The notes under the pieces were generated by a model. It searched no databases and was not told the DNA's origin. It saw nothing but the letters and a program-made list of their open reading frames with translations. Positions 16,438 to 26,149 of a stretch of 64,000 nucleotides of DNA are shown here, piece after piece. The DNA lies in NCBI GenBank assembly GCA_020629275.1, contig JAHDDQ010000003.1, positions 1-64,000 of the forward strand, read 5' to 3'. Both the position numbers and the translations under genes were made by a program. Position 1 is the first letter of the stretch. The number at the start of each line of letters is the position of its first letter. The DNA is from Tenacibaculum sp. GTDB taxonomy: Bacteria > Bacteroidota > Bacteroidia > Flavobacteriales > Flavobacteriaceae.

Positions 16438-16899
16438 TTATTTATATCTGAAGAAAAACCAATCTTGTCCTCCATATCTTTCTTTCTTTATATTAAAGAC
16501 AGCTTTATTTAATAAATAATGGTTTTTACTGAGATCAGAAAAATCCCCTTGATTTCTTGGCCATTTAAGATATTTATTTACTTTTCCTCCTTTCACAAAA
16601 ACTAAAAGACAATAACTATCATTTTCACTAATTCCCGTTTCTAAAACATCCTTCCACGAAAAACCTAATTCCTGATTAATCATCTCTGGAGTTGAATAAG
16701 GCTTAAATACATATACCTTATCCCATTTGAAAGAAATTAGTTCATTCATATTTACAACTTCTTTATTTCCATCAATAAATTTTTGAATATTAAAATCAAC
16801 TTCTTTAAACGTATATTCTAATTTATTCGTAACATTATCTTTGCAACTCAAAAAAAACATTAAAACTATAAGTAACCTAAAACTATTCATAAACTTCAT
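16438..16899 (-). CDS. Lipoprotein immunity candidate for the active toxin (copy B)
   Basis: Protein identical to 8953-9414: a lipoprotein with Cys19, no recognised family. It overlaps the 3' end of the full-length secreted toxin by 17 nt, so this copy is the one co-transcribed with the active toxin from the promoter near 23980. This direct coupling to a Sec-exported toxin strengthens the immunity call. Confidence 0.72.
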   Translation of the reverse strand: MKFMNSFRLLIVLMFFLSCKDNVTNKLEYTFKEVDFNIQKFIDGNKEVVNMNELISFKWDKVYVFKPYSTPEMINQELGFSWKDVLETGISENDSYCLLVFVKGGKVNKYLKWPRNQGDFSDLSKNHYLLNKAVFNIKKERYGGQDWFFFRYK

Positions 16900-19800
16900 C
16901 TTTCATATTTTTATTATTTTTTTTATTTTTTTCAAGACTTTTCATTATTGTTGCCTTACCTTTTTTAGTTAATTTTTTCTTCGTTAACTTTTTAGTTTTA
17001 GGATCAATCATAATCATCTCTCCATTAACCATTTTATCTAAAATTTTGGAAGTTAACTCTAAAACACTACTATTTGGGTTATTCTCAGCTACCTTAACAC
17101 CTATTGCATTATTATGCTTATCCATTTTCTGTTCAATATCTGGACTAATAGAGCCATCTTCATGAGCATCCCCTAATTTTTTAGCCAATTCTTTTCCTAC
17201 AGTTCTTGTATTTAAAGCATTAAATAAAGCATGCCTTAAGGCATCTCTAGGACCATTATGTCTTCCTATTAAATTACTAGCATCTGAAATAGAAAAAGCC
17301 TTCTCTTTATTTTCACTCTTCTTTAACTTATACATATTTAACAAGTTATCAGTAGCAATTGATTTTTCCGTCTTATTAAGACCAGCTTTAGTCATCTTCT
17401 TATCTAACTGTTTAGCAGCATATGTAACACCTTCTCTTACTAACCAATTGTGAAGTTCTAATTCTTTCCCCTCTACCTCAGTCCCTAAACCTAGTTTATT
17501 CTCTTGAAAAGCATATGTAGAATTATAAACGTACGTATGGGCTAAAGGGTCAATACTTATAAATCTGCCTACAGCTGCATCATAATGTCTATATTTATAC
17601 TCATATATATTGTATCCCAAATTCTCTGTATATTCTTGACCTTGATATCCCCATTTCTGTGCAGTACTGTTTCCAAGGGAAGAAACCACGTTATTATACC
17701 CTTTATGTTTAAGCCCAAAAGGATAATAATTAGATTCTTCTATGATTTCGTTTTGAGTAACAATTCCATCTTTGTTATTATCCGTATACGAAAGCCTTAC
17801 ATTTCCTAAATGGTCTTTGTATTGGTATACATAATCAAAACTTGGCGTAGCAGAAGTTTTATTTCCATTTGTTTTAAAATATTGTTTTACATATCCTTCT
17901 GAATGATTAAAAAATTCTAAGGTATTGTTTTTGTAAATATAACCGCCAGCATATTGTGTAGTAACTCCTTCTACGGTTTTACTTAATTTCATTCCCCCAA
18001 CATCGTATTTATAATCAATATTTTTACCGTTTATAGTTACTCTCGTTGGTAAGTTTAAATGATTGTATTTAATGTTGGTAATTCTCTTATTGTTGTCAAC
18101 AACCATATTTCCATTGGCATCATACGTATAATCATTAGCTGTATTTATACCATCTTTAAAACCAAAGTTTTTATTTCCGCTATCTACTACTTTTTTAAGT
18201 TTATTTCCATTGTCATAAGTGTAAACAAGGTCGTCCATAAATCCAAAAGCAGTAGCCCCAACATTAGTATGTCCTTTTCTGATAAGATTTAGGATATTTC
18301 CGTTTTTGTCATAAGAGATTCCCAAGACATCATAATTTGAAGTTGTAGCTCCCGTTGCGCCTGTAATTCGATTCAAGGCATCGTAGGTATAGGTGTACGT
18401 CTTTCTACTGTTGTCAACATTCTCTGTTTGCCAACTTGTTTGAGAAATATTACCATTATATAAACGTTTGCCTACTTCCACATCTGTATCGTTGTATCTT
18501 ATCGTAAAGTTAAATAAATCATTGTCATTTGAAGTGTCTTCATTTATATTTTTTAACCAACCTCTTACATTATACGCATAATCTACCTTTTGTAAATTGC
18601 CTCCCACTTTTTTACGTCGTAATTGTCCCAACTCATCGTATTCATTTTCAACAATAGTTTCTGTTGCCTGACTATTTATTTTTTGCTGTTGTCGCAGTAA
18701 CCTACTAGCATGGTCATATTCAAAAGTATCTACAGTTACAATATCTGTCTTCCCTGTCTTCTTATGCGTACTTTTTGTTTTGAGTATTTTCCCTACAAAA
18801 TCTATTTTTGATTCTACAATATCTGTAGTTTGTAAGTATGAATTGTGAGAATAAACACGAATTGGTCTTGCTTTTTCATCATAGTATGTTACTGTAGTTA
18901 TCCATTCATTTGTTCCTAAAACTCTTACTTTACTACCTGTAACCAATCCTTTTAACCTACTTGTACTTACTTTAGACACATCTTCATACAAACTCACACT
19001 AACTCCTGCTCCTGCTCTATTAAAAATATAGTTATCATAATAGTTTACTGTTAGAATATTTGTGTTTACATTCGGAAAATTGATATTACTGTAATAAAAA
19101 TTTGAACCTAAATGATCTAATTTTTCCTCGTAAAATCCACGCTCTGGATTTACTGTTTTTGTATTAGAAGTGTTAAAATAAGACTGCATTACAGGTTGAG
19201 TAGCAACTGTTGAGTGAGTATATATACCAGTATAAATTACTCTTCCTAAAATGTCATACTTTGTGAATAACCATTGTTTTTTTATTCTTAAGTTTGCGTC
19301 TTGTGTTAATACAGGACGATCTAAATCGTCGTAAATAATATACTCCCAATCTTTACCTGGTATTTTCTTTTCTACTAACCTGTTTCTAGTATCATATACA
19401 TATTGATAGCATAATTCATTTAGCTTGATAGGTGCAGGTAATGCTGTTGTAGCTTCTGATTTAGGAGGTAATACATAGGTTAAATTTCCGTAATCGTCAT
19501 ACACATAATAAGTGTCGTGAGGTATTTCGACCCCACCTATCAATGCATACGTTCTTTTTAAAACTACTTCTCCAATTTTATTCTTAAATTCTTCAGTAGT
19601 ATGTAATTTAGTAGTACTTCCATTATGATTCTCATCTTTAGTTACAATTTTATGCAGTTCCCCTTCAGCGTAACTTTCAGGCTCTTTTTGTAATATAGCT
19701 ATATACCTAGGATCGTTTGTGTTTTTAGTTAAACTAACTGTATATAAAGCAACCTCATTATTTACATTTGTATTATAATTGAATTCTATTTCATGACCCT

Positions 19801-20425
19801 TTCCTATACCCCATGTTGTACCTGGTGCAGCTTGTTTTAGAACTCTATTTAATGGGGAACCATCAAATTGTTTTTCTGAATATGCATTAACTAAATTAAC
19901 ATCAGTTATTCCAGGAAAATCATCGGAATAATGAGCTTTATAATATGCTTGGGTTGCCAAACTTGAATTCTCCTTTATTGCTCCACCACTGCTAGTAGAA
20001 GCATATGGTAAAAATTCTTGTGCTTGTCTACCTAATCCATCATAAGCTATATGTGTTACTATATCTTTTAGGTTTGGTGATTGTTTTATCGCTACACTTT
20101 GTTTTGCACGTCCTAATCCATCAAAATAAGTAACAGATTCTCTTACATCTTTATTTTCAAAGATCTCGTTTGTTTTTGTTGGAATTTGAAAACTTCTTGA
20201 TAAAACATAATTTTCATTACTCAATAGCAATGGTGTATATGGATCAGATATGATTTTAGCTAAAAATTCAGATCCATAGTGAATTCTTGTGTTTGGTTTT
20301 AACACAATACTATTTGAAGCTGTTAATGTAACTTTTGAAGTTACTTCATAATTTTGTTTGACTACGTTTATTTGCGAAAAAACAGCAAATGGTAGTACAA
20401 GCATTACTAATAATATTTTTTTCAT
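16883..20425 (-). CDS. Full-length secreted RHS toxin (DUF6443 type) carrying tip 2
   Basis: 1,180 residues. Signal peptide MKKILLVMLVLPFAVFSQ; a DUF6443-like N-terminal region (about 20-200); YD repeats to about residue 860; the RHS-associated core with YKDHLG (869-874), YYPFG (900-904) and GRFISIDPLA (953-962); toxin domain from about 990 with RHNGPRDALRH (1055-1065), GDAHE (ending 1089) and MDKHNN, resembling DUF6973. The att core falls on Asp682, so residues 1-681 are host-encoded core and 682-1180 come from the element. The start lies 7 nt after the stop of the other RHS gene, so they form an operon. RHS repeats are known to form a shell around a toxin; target and secretion route are not evident. 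Confidence 0.88.
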   Translation of the reverse strand: MKKILLVMLVLPFAVFSQINVVKQNYEVTSKVTLTASNSIVLKPNTRIHYGSEFLAKIISDPYTPLLLSNENYVLSRSFQIPTKTNEIFENKDVRESVTYFDGLGRAKQSVAIKQSPNLKDIVTHIAYDGLGRQAQEFLPYASTSSGGAIKENSSLATQAYYKAHYSDDFPGITDVNLVNAYSEKQFDGSPLNRVLKQAAPGTTWGIGKGHEIEFNYNTNVNNEVALYTVSLTKNTNDPRYIAILQKEPESYAEGELHKIVTKDENHNGSTTKLHTTEEFKNKIGEVVLKRTYALIGGVEIPHDTYYVYDDYGNLTYVLPPKSEATTALPAPIKLNELCYQYVYDTRNRLVEKKIPGKDWEYIIYDDLDRPVLTQDANLRIKKQWLFTKYDILGRVIYTGIYTHSTVATQPVMQSYFNTSNTKTVNPERGFYEEKLDHLGSNFYYSNINFPNVNTNILTVNYYDNYIFNRAGAGVSVSLYEDVSKVSTSRLKGLVTGSKVRVLGTNEWITTVTYYDEKARPIRVYSHNSYLQTTDIVESKIDFVGKILKTKSTHKKTGKTDIVTVDTFEYDHASRLLRQQQKINSQATETIVENEYDELGQLRRKKVGGNLQKVDYAYNVRGWLKNINEDTSNDNDLFNFTIRYNDTDVEVGKRLYNGNISQTSWQTENVDNSRKTYTYTYDALNRITGATGATTSNYDVLGISYDKNGNILNLIRKGHTNVGATAFGFMDDLVYTYDNGNKLKKVVDSGNKNFGFKDGINTANDYTYDANGNMVVDNNKRITNIKYNHLNLPTRVTINGKNIDYKYDVGGMKLSKTVEGVTTQYAGGYIYKNNTLEFFNHSEGYVKQYFKTNGNKTSATPSFDYVYQYKDHLGNVRLSYTDNNKDGIVTQNEIIEESNYYPFGLKHKGYNNVVSSLGNSTAQKWGYQGQEYTENLGYNIYEYKYRHYDAAVGRFISIDPLAHTYVYNSTYAFQENKLGLGTEVEGKELELHNWLVREGVTYAAKQLDKKMTKAGLNKTEKSIATDNLLNMYKLKKSENKEKAFSISDASNLIGRHNGPRDALRHALFNALNTRTVGKELAKKLGDAHEDGSISPDIEQKMDKHNNAIGVKVAENNPNSSVLELTSKILDKMVNGEMIMIDPKTKKLTKKKLTKKGKATIMKSLEKNKKNNKNMKDEVYE
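18378..18388 (-). other. Attachment core inside the toxin gene (J3)
   Basis: GCATCGTAGGT with element tip sequence (attcaag) on the left and host core sequence (ataggtgtacgt) on the right. Joining the left flank of J1 to the right flank of J3 recreates an unbroken reading frame, which is the predicted empty site. Confidence 0.75.
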
Positions 20426-20432
20426 AGCGCTA

Positions 20433-23400
20433 TTAGTTTTTGTATTTGTATTTGTGTTCTTTTATAAGATTTCCTTGAGCATCTTTTATGAACTCTAAGC
20501 GATTAAATTCATCATACTGGTAGTATATAGTTTCTCCTCGAGGATCTGTTATGCTTGTTACACCCACTAACGGATCGTAGGTGTAAGTAGTAATTTGTGA
20601 ATTTTCTAAAGCTGAAACATTACGTAAATTATTTAACTGAGTACGTAAACTATTTTCTGTTGCTTCATTCTTGTCTAAATTCGACATTGTTTGAAGGTTA
20701 TTTACATAGTTTGATACTTGTGCATATGTAGCATTTTCTATTTTAGCAATAGGTTGGGTTTTATTATACCCCCAAATATATGCTATATGTGTTCCATTTT
20801 TCTTACTTACTTCTAAAGGCCTACCTAAGTTATCATATTTGTGGTAAAGCACCTTATCTTCTAGAACTTGCTCTCCTTTAGAGAATTGAATTTTTTCAGG
20901 TAAATATAAATTACTCCCAAAATCTTTGTAAAGAGTATAAGTTTCTGAAAGTTTCTTTTGGGAGCGATCAACAGTTTTCCCATAATATCTAATTTGTTTT
21001 ACCTGTGATGACATTCTGTTCTGGTTGATTAATCCTAACACTTCATTTGTGGGATTTACAATATCAAGCGGGTAAAACAATCTCGTTTCTAGATATGTCT
21101 TATCTGAATTATCACCAGCCAATAAAGGATCTGAGACTCTTTGTTCACCTGCTTTATATACTGTAATATTAACAGGGTATATATGTTTACTTAAATTATA
21201 ATCATATACTTTTTGAGTATTGAAATTTTTAGAAGTAGAAAAAGCTTCATTAAAATATGTCGTCTCACTCTCACTCTTCAATAATGTAACACCTGAAGTT
21301 AAATTATAGGTTCTATTTACTACATAATCGAACACATTAGAACAATTAGCTAAGGAAGATCCAATATCATATTTATCACATTTTGAAAATAGTGATTCAT
21401 AAGGGCAATTTTTACTAGTACTTGAAATATTAACCAAGTTTTCAATCTTACTTCTCTCTTGAAAAATATAATTATACTTTATTCTTTTTACTACAGTATT
21501 ATTAACATCATAAACTTCTGACTCCAAAAGCTTACCTCTTTTCCAGTTATTACTATTCACAGGTAAATAAGGAAAACTATTCCCTCTTTCATCAGGGAAA
21601 TTTATAGAAGTCGCATATGTATTAGTAACTATTTGTTCTTCAACATCATTTACATTATAATCTATTATTGACACATTCTGATATTCAACTAGAGACGACT
21701 CAGAAGATGGAATATTATTATAATCAGTAATTACATCATACACAAACGTATAGTTTTCTCCTGGTCTTATTATTGTTCCATCTACAGTATTTGTTATAAT
21801 TTTTATGTGGAATGAATAATCTATATTATACCTATGCATTGGAAACCTAGCCACTAAAGAACCACTACTTTGCTCTGGTTTATTTTTGAAATTATATGTA
21901 AACTCTCTATGTAGTAAAAGTTTATTTGCTAATTCACTATCATATTTTTTAACTTTTTTGATACGAACACCTCCTCCAATTTTAAATTTTTCTAAATCTT
22001 CTTCGTTATCAATCACATCTAAGTATGAAAATATTAAACTAAAATCCAAGGGTTTAACACCTCTAGGCAAACCTAAATGTTCTAACTCTATTAAATAGTC
22101 TCCTTTATGTAAACTAACATCTTTTGTTCTAGTTAAACAATCTTCACAATCTTCTAATTTTATATTCTCTCCAAGTCTTGAATTATCTAAAGTATATTCT
22201 CCTTTAATATCTCCAAAAATAACTGGTATAAATCGTACTCTAAATAAATTCTTATCATTCTTATAATGAAAATCACCATTATCTATACCTATCAAATTTA
22301 ATTTCACCACTTGATCAAAATCAATAGTTAATCCATTAAAAGATTGACTAACATCTGAACTTAATGTTTTATTATAACTTTTTCTTATTTGATTATTGGA
22401 ACTGTCCGTGGTATAATCATCTATCGTTTGGTCTCTTATATAACTGTATGAATTAGACTCAAATTCGTATTCTGTTTTTCCTCCAGTTGGATGTACAATC
22501 GACTTTAACAAACCTGTTGTACAATACCTTTCATTTGTCTTTCTATCCCCTCCATTAAAATAACTTAATTCTGGTAAATTAGGAATGGCGTTACTGTTAT
22601 TTGCGTTATTGAAGAACCCCCAATAATCAAGGTCTTTCGAATTAGTTGCTGGTAATAAATTAGCTTTGTTATACTCTAATTTATATATCAGTGCTTCAGT
22701 ACTAATATTACCATACTCTTTTACTTCTTTTAAGAACAAGCGATTCCCAACTCCTTTATATTCGTAGTTAAAGTTGAACTTTTTAATTAAATTTCCATGA
22801 AGATCTTTAATTTTTAGTTCTTTTAAAGATGCTCCAGTATGTTCATTTTGATCGTCTAACTTTAAATAATCTAACCTTCCTTTCTCATTTTCAAATTCTA
22901 TTTCTCCAATATCAGTTATACTAATTTTTTTTACTTTAAGTGTGCTGTTATTAGTTCTAATGTGTGAAATTGTTTTCTCTGGTAATAGTTGCGATAAAAA
23001 ACTTGTCTTATAAACACTTTTTAAACCTCTATATAATTCAGCATTTTTATCAGTTCTATTTTCTGATGCAGAGAAACTATCATTAACTTCAGTGATAAAT
23101 TCATAGTTATAAGATAAAATTTCTTCACCAGTATAAGATTCTACTTTTGACAAATTCCAAGCTGATGCATAGAAATCGATTGGTGGTGGAAATTGTCTTA
23201 CAAAAGTTCTCCCTTCTGGTTCTATGATATCTGACCATTTATTAACTGTTGTAAATTCTTTATCCTCAAAAAAGTATTTATACCCTCTATCGTCAACTAT
23301 ATTAAAACTATCAATTCTTCCTTCACTATCGTAATCTAGATTGATTTTTAATGTACTTTCAGAATCGACATATACCTGCTCTAATCCACTTGAATCTTTA

Positions 23401-23921
23401 TATAAAATCATTTTTCCACTATGACCCAAGAAATTAAAACTAAAAGAATCTGGCTCCCCATCATAACATCCTTTTACTACATCATAAAGAAATTGCTTTC
23501 TTTCTTCCGTGGTATGAGACGCGTATTCATAATATCCGTTATTTAACACACCATAGAATTTCCTTTCATCTGGTATTCCTTTCATTGTTCTTGAAATGGC
23601 TCCTCCAGAAAACAGAGACCATCCTGTGCCTAACAACCCAGCCACACTTTTAACCATGACCCCGTTAGTGTGATAGTTTAACGATAAATTGAAATTAAAG
23701 GCTTTGTCTTTCGTTACTGTTCCGAACAGTGGAATACTGATACTAGGAATACCCGTATAATTATTAGTAGGAAAACTAGTGAAACTCATTAAATTACTTA
23801 TAGTCGGTGATGGAGGAATCACGGTAGGTGGTTGAATATAATCATCTCTATATCCTCCTTCTAGTTGCGCTGATATTTTAACTACAATAAATAACAGCAA
23901 CAGAATCGTTACTTTTTTCAT
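20433..23921 (-). CDS. Secreted RHS-repeat protein, partner of the toxin
   Basis: 1,162 residues. Signal peptide MKKVTILLLLFIVVKISA. The N-terminal part (SISIPLFGTVTKDKAFNFNL, GLLGTGWSLFSGGAISR) is a typical start of SpvB-like/RHS shell proteins. The C-terminus carries RHS/YD motifs (DPRGETIYYQYDEFNRLEFI) and stops without a toxin domain. Seven bases separate it from the toxin gene. In Bacteroidota such proteins regularly precede DUF6443 toxins; the two may build one shell, like the B and C parts of Tc toxins (inference). It has clear -7 and -33 boxes upstream. Confidence 0.85.
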   Translation of the reverse strand: MKKVTILLLLFIVVKISAQLEGGYRDDYIQPPTVIPPSPTISNLMSFTSFPTNNYTGIPSISIPLFGTVTKDKAFNFNLSLNYHTNGVMVKSVAGLLGTGWSLFSGGAISRTMKGIPDERKFYGVLNNGYYEYASHTTEERKQFLYDVVKGCYDGEPDSFSFNFLGHSGKMILYKDSSGLEQVYVDSESTLKINLDYDSEGRIDSFNIVDDRGYKYFFEDKEFTTVNKWSDIIEPEGRTFVRQFPPPIDFYASAWNLSKVESYTGEEILSYNYEFITEVNDSFSASENRTDKNAELYRGLKSVYKTSFLSQLLPEKTISHIRTNNSTLKVKKISITDIGEIEFENEKGRLDYLKLDDQNEHTGASLKELKIKDLHGNLIKKFNFNYEYKGVGNRLFLKEVKEYGNISTEALIYKLEYNKANLLPATNSKDLDYWGFFNNANNSNAIPNLPELSYFNGGDRKTNERYCTTGLLKSIVHPTGGKTEYEFESNSYSYIRDQTIDDYTTDSSNNQIRKSYNKTLSSDVSQSFNGLTIDFDQVVKLNLIGIDNGDFHYKNDKNLFRVRFIPVIFGDIKGEYTLDNSRLGENIKLEDCEDCLTRTKDVSLHKGDYLIELEHLGLPRGVKPLDFSLIFSYLDVIDNEEDLEKFKIGGGVRIKKVKKYDSELANKLLLHREFTYNFKNKPEQSSGSLVARFPMHRYNIDYSFHIKIITNTVDGTIIRPGENYTFVYDVITDYNNIPSSESSLVEYQNVSIIDYNVNDVEEQIVTNTYATSINFPDERGNSFPYLPVNSNNWKRGKLLESEVYDVNNTVVKRIKYNYIFQERSKIENLVNISSTSKNCPYESLFSKCDKYDIGSSLANCSNVFDYVVNRTYNLTSGVTLLKSESETTYFNEAFSTSKNFNTQKVYDYNLSKHIYPVNITVYKAGEQRVSDPLLAGDNSDKTYLETRLFYPLDIVNPTNEVLGLINQNRMSSQVKQIRYYGKTVDRSQKKLSETYTLYKDFGSNLYLPEKIQFSKGEQVLEDKVLYHKYDNLGRPLEVSKKNGTHIAYIWGYNKTQPIAKIENATYAQVSNYVNNLQTMSNLDKNEATENSLRTQLNNLRNVSALENSQITTYTYDPLVGVTSITDPRGETIYYQYDEFNRLEFIKDAQGNLIKEHKYKYKN

Positions 23922-23976
23922 AAAATGTAATGTGTTTGATTTTTTAGCAATTAATTAAACAATCTTTTTTCAAACA

Positions 23977-24006
23977 CAAAGATATAAATTGTTTTGGTAT
24001 AACAAC
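23977..24006 (-). promoter_or_regulatory. Promoter of the RHS toxin operon
   Basis: Minus strand: -33 GTTG (24003-24006), 18 nt, then -7 TATCTTTG (23984-23977). It matches the Bacteroidota consensus TTTG/TAnnTTTG and lies about 55 bp before the first gene. The stretch 23922-24204 holds this and the aspS promoter but no gene. Confidence 0.65.
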
Positions 24007-24176
24007 TAGTTACCTAAAAATTAACATTTAACTATTGTAGTGATTATCTGAAAATTACTTACGCAATAGACAACTAATATTGTCATTATATTCAATTCCG
24101 CAAAAAACTTATTATATATAGTATTTCTTCAAAACGTAAAAGACCAATCAAACTATTTCTTTTCTATTTATTTGCC

Positions 24177-24184
24177 TAAATTTG
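24177..24184 (+). promoter_or_regulatory. -7 box of aspS
   Basis: TAAATTTG matches TAnnTTTG. Transcription would begin around 24190, which supports translation from 24205 and excludes the upstream in-frame start at 24172. No good -33 box is seen. Confidence 0.5.
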
Positions 24185-24204
24185 CGCATCTAAAAAATAT
24201 CAAA

Positions 24205-25962
24205 ATGTACAGATCGCATACTTGTGGCGAGTTGAGAACGTCGCATATAAACACTGAAGTAACCCTAGCAGGCTGGGTTCAAAAATCAAGAGATAAAGGG
24301 TTCATGATTTGGGTTGATTTAAGAGACCGTTATGGGATTACACAATTGATTTTTGATGAAGAACGTACCTCTAAAGATATTATTGAAAAAGCAAAAACTT
24401 TAGGTCGTGAATTCGTAGTACAAGTTAAAGGTAACGTTATTGAACGTGCTTCTAAAAACTCAAATATACCAACTGGAGATATCGAAGTTTTAGTTTCAGA
24501 ATTAACCGTTTTGAACAATGCTAAGTTGCCTCCATTCACTATTGAAGATGAAACTGATGGTGGTGAAGATATTCGTATGAAATATCGCTATTTGGATATT
24601 CGTCGTAATCCTGTAAAAGACAGTTTGATTTTCCGTTCAAAAGTATCAATGGAGGTTCGTAAGTATCTTTCTGACAAAGGTTTTATTGATGTAGAAACTC
24701 CATATTTGATAAAATCTACTCCTGAAGGAGCTCGTGATTTCTTAGTGCCTTCAAGAATGAATGCAGGACAGTTTTATGCATTACCACAATCTCCTCAAAC
24801 CTTCAAACAATTATTAATGGTTGGCGGAATGGATAAATACTTTCAAATTGTAAAGTGTTTTAGAGATGAAGATTTACGTGCCGATCGTCAGCCAGAATTC
24901 ACACAAATAGACTGTGAAATGGCTTTTGTTGAACAAGAAGATATTTTAGAAATTTTTGAAGGAATGACACGTCATTTATTAAAAGAAATAAATGGTGTTG
25001 AAGTTGATAAGTTTCCAAGAATGTTATTTGATGATGCTATGCGTTTATACGGAAATGACAAACCAGATATTCGTTTTGGAATGGAGTTTGGTGAACTAAA
25101 CGAAGTAGCGCAACATAAAGAATTTAAAGTGTTTAACGATGCTGAGTTAGTCGTAGGTATTGCTGTTCCAGGTGCTGCTTCATATACTCGTAAAGAAATT
25201 GATAAATTAATTGACTGGGTAAAGCGTCCGCAAGTTGGTGCTTTAGGAATGGTATATGTAAAATGTAATGAAGATGGAACTTTCAAGTCTTCTGTAGATA
25301 AATTTTACGATCAAGAAGATTTAGCTAAATGGGCTGAAAAAACTGGTGCTGAGTCTGGAGATTTAATTTGTATTTTATCTGGTAAAACAACAAAAGTACG
25401 TGCACAATTGAGTGCGTTACGTATGGAAATGGCCGAGCGTTTAGGTTTACGCAAACCAAATGAGTTTGCTCCATTATGGGTAATCGATTTTCCTTTATTA
25501 GAATTAGACGAAGAAACTGGTCATTATCATGCAATGCATCACCCATTTACTTCTCCAAAACCTGGGCAAATTGAATTATTAGACACCGATCCGGGAGCTG
25601 TTAAAGCAAATGCGTATGACTTAGTTTTAAATGGTAATGAAATCGGTGGTGGTTCTATTCGTATTCACGATAAAGAAACACAAGCAATTATGTTCAAGCA
25701 TTTAGGATTTACTGAACAGGAAGCTAAAGAACAATTTGGTTTCTTAATGGATGCTTTTGAATATGGCGCTCCACCTCACGGAGGTTTAGCTTTTGGGTTA
25801 GATAGACTGGTTGCTATTTTAGGCGGACAAGAAACTATTCGTGACTTTATTGCCTTCCCAAAAAATAATTCAGGACGTGATGTAATGATCGACGCTCCTG
25901 CTACAATAGACAATCAACAGCTAAAAGATTTGAGTATTCAACTCGATGTACAAGAATCATAA
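24205..25962 (+). CDS. aspS: Aspartate--tRNA ligase
   Basis: 585 residues from [15 protein letters not shown], which aligns with the normal family start; a 12-residue upstream extension is possible but lies over the promoter. It charges tRNA-Asp in the cytoplasm. OB-fold anticodon-binding domain about 1-110 ([26 protein letters not shown]-type). Class II motif 2 is [18 protein letters not shown] and motif 3 is GLAFGLDRL; the bacterial GAD insertion lies between. Full length for the bacterial type. A strong terminator follows. Confidence 0.97.
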   Translation: MYRSHTCGELRTSHINTEVTLAGWVQKSRDKGFMIWVDLRDRYGITQLIFDEERTSKDIIEKAKTLGREFVVQVKGNVIERASKNSNIPTGDIEVLVSELTVLNNAKLPPFTIEDETDGGEDIRMKYRYLDIRRNPVKDSLIFRSKVSMEVRKYLSDKGFIDVETPYLIKSTPEGARDFLVPSRMNAGQFYALPQSPQTFKQLLMVGGMDKYFQIVKCFRDEDLRADRQPEFTQIDCEMAFVEQEDILEIFEGMTRHLLKEINGVEVDKFPRMLFDDAMRLYGNDKPDIRFGMEFGELNEVAQHKEFKVFNDAELVVGIAVPGAASYTRKEIDKLIDWVKRPQVGALGMVYVKCNEDGTFKSSVDKFYDQEDLAKWAEKTGAESGDLICILSGKTTKVRAQLSALRMEMAERLGLRKPNEFAPLWVIDFPLLELDEETGHYHAMHHPFTSPKPGQIELLDTDPGAVKANAYDLVLNGNEIGGGSIRIHDKETQAIMFKHLGFTEQEAKEQFGFLMDAFEYGAPPHGGLAFGLDRLVAILGGQETIRDFIAFPKNNSGRDVMIDAPATIDNQQLKDLSIQLDVQES

Positions 25963-25968
25963 TAAATT

Positions 25969-25990
25969 AAACCCCGCTAAAGCGGGGTTT
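25969..25990 (+). terminator. Terminator of aspS
   Basis: AAACCCCGCT (10 bases) pairs with AGCGGGGTTT across a 2-nt loop, followed by a T run. Confidence 0.85.
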
Positions 25991-26149
25991 TTTATTTGTT
26001 GTAAGAGTATTACAAATTTCATTAAAAGTATTCCACTTATACATTGAAGTGGCTCAAAAATTAGTTGACATCTTATTTTTCGTTTATTTCTTACTTATTT
26101 TGAGGTATTAAAAGTCAAAACGACTTCATGATCACAGCAAACTAAAACT

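Larger units (their letters stand above)
10896..18380. mobile_element. RHS tip-exchange element, copy B (7,485 bp)
   Basis: A second copy of the element, with all genes at +7,485 and no difference that I could see by eye. It differs from copy A only in what its tip is joined to: here the tip is fused in frame to the secreted RHS core. The right boundary core is at 18378-18388, after which the sequence departs from the element (ataggtgtacgt instead of gtaggtaacacg). Either the same circle integrated twice or the region duplicated by recombination. Confidence 0.75.

Noticed and set aside
3411-18380. Tandem unit as a CRISPR array, retron or diversity-generating system
   Set aside because: There are no short regularly spaced repeats, no reverse transcriptase and no template/variable repeat pair.
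3411-18380. Site-specific inversion (shufflon-like) of tips
   Set aside because: All att cores are in direct orientation, so recombination gives deletion or integration, not inversion.
10896-18380. Insertion sequence or DDE transposon
   Set aside because: No DDE transposase or terminal inverted repeats at the ends; the enzymes are tyrosine recombinases.
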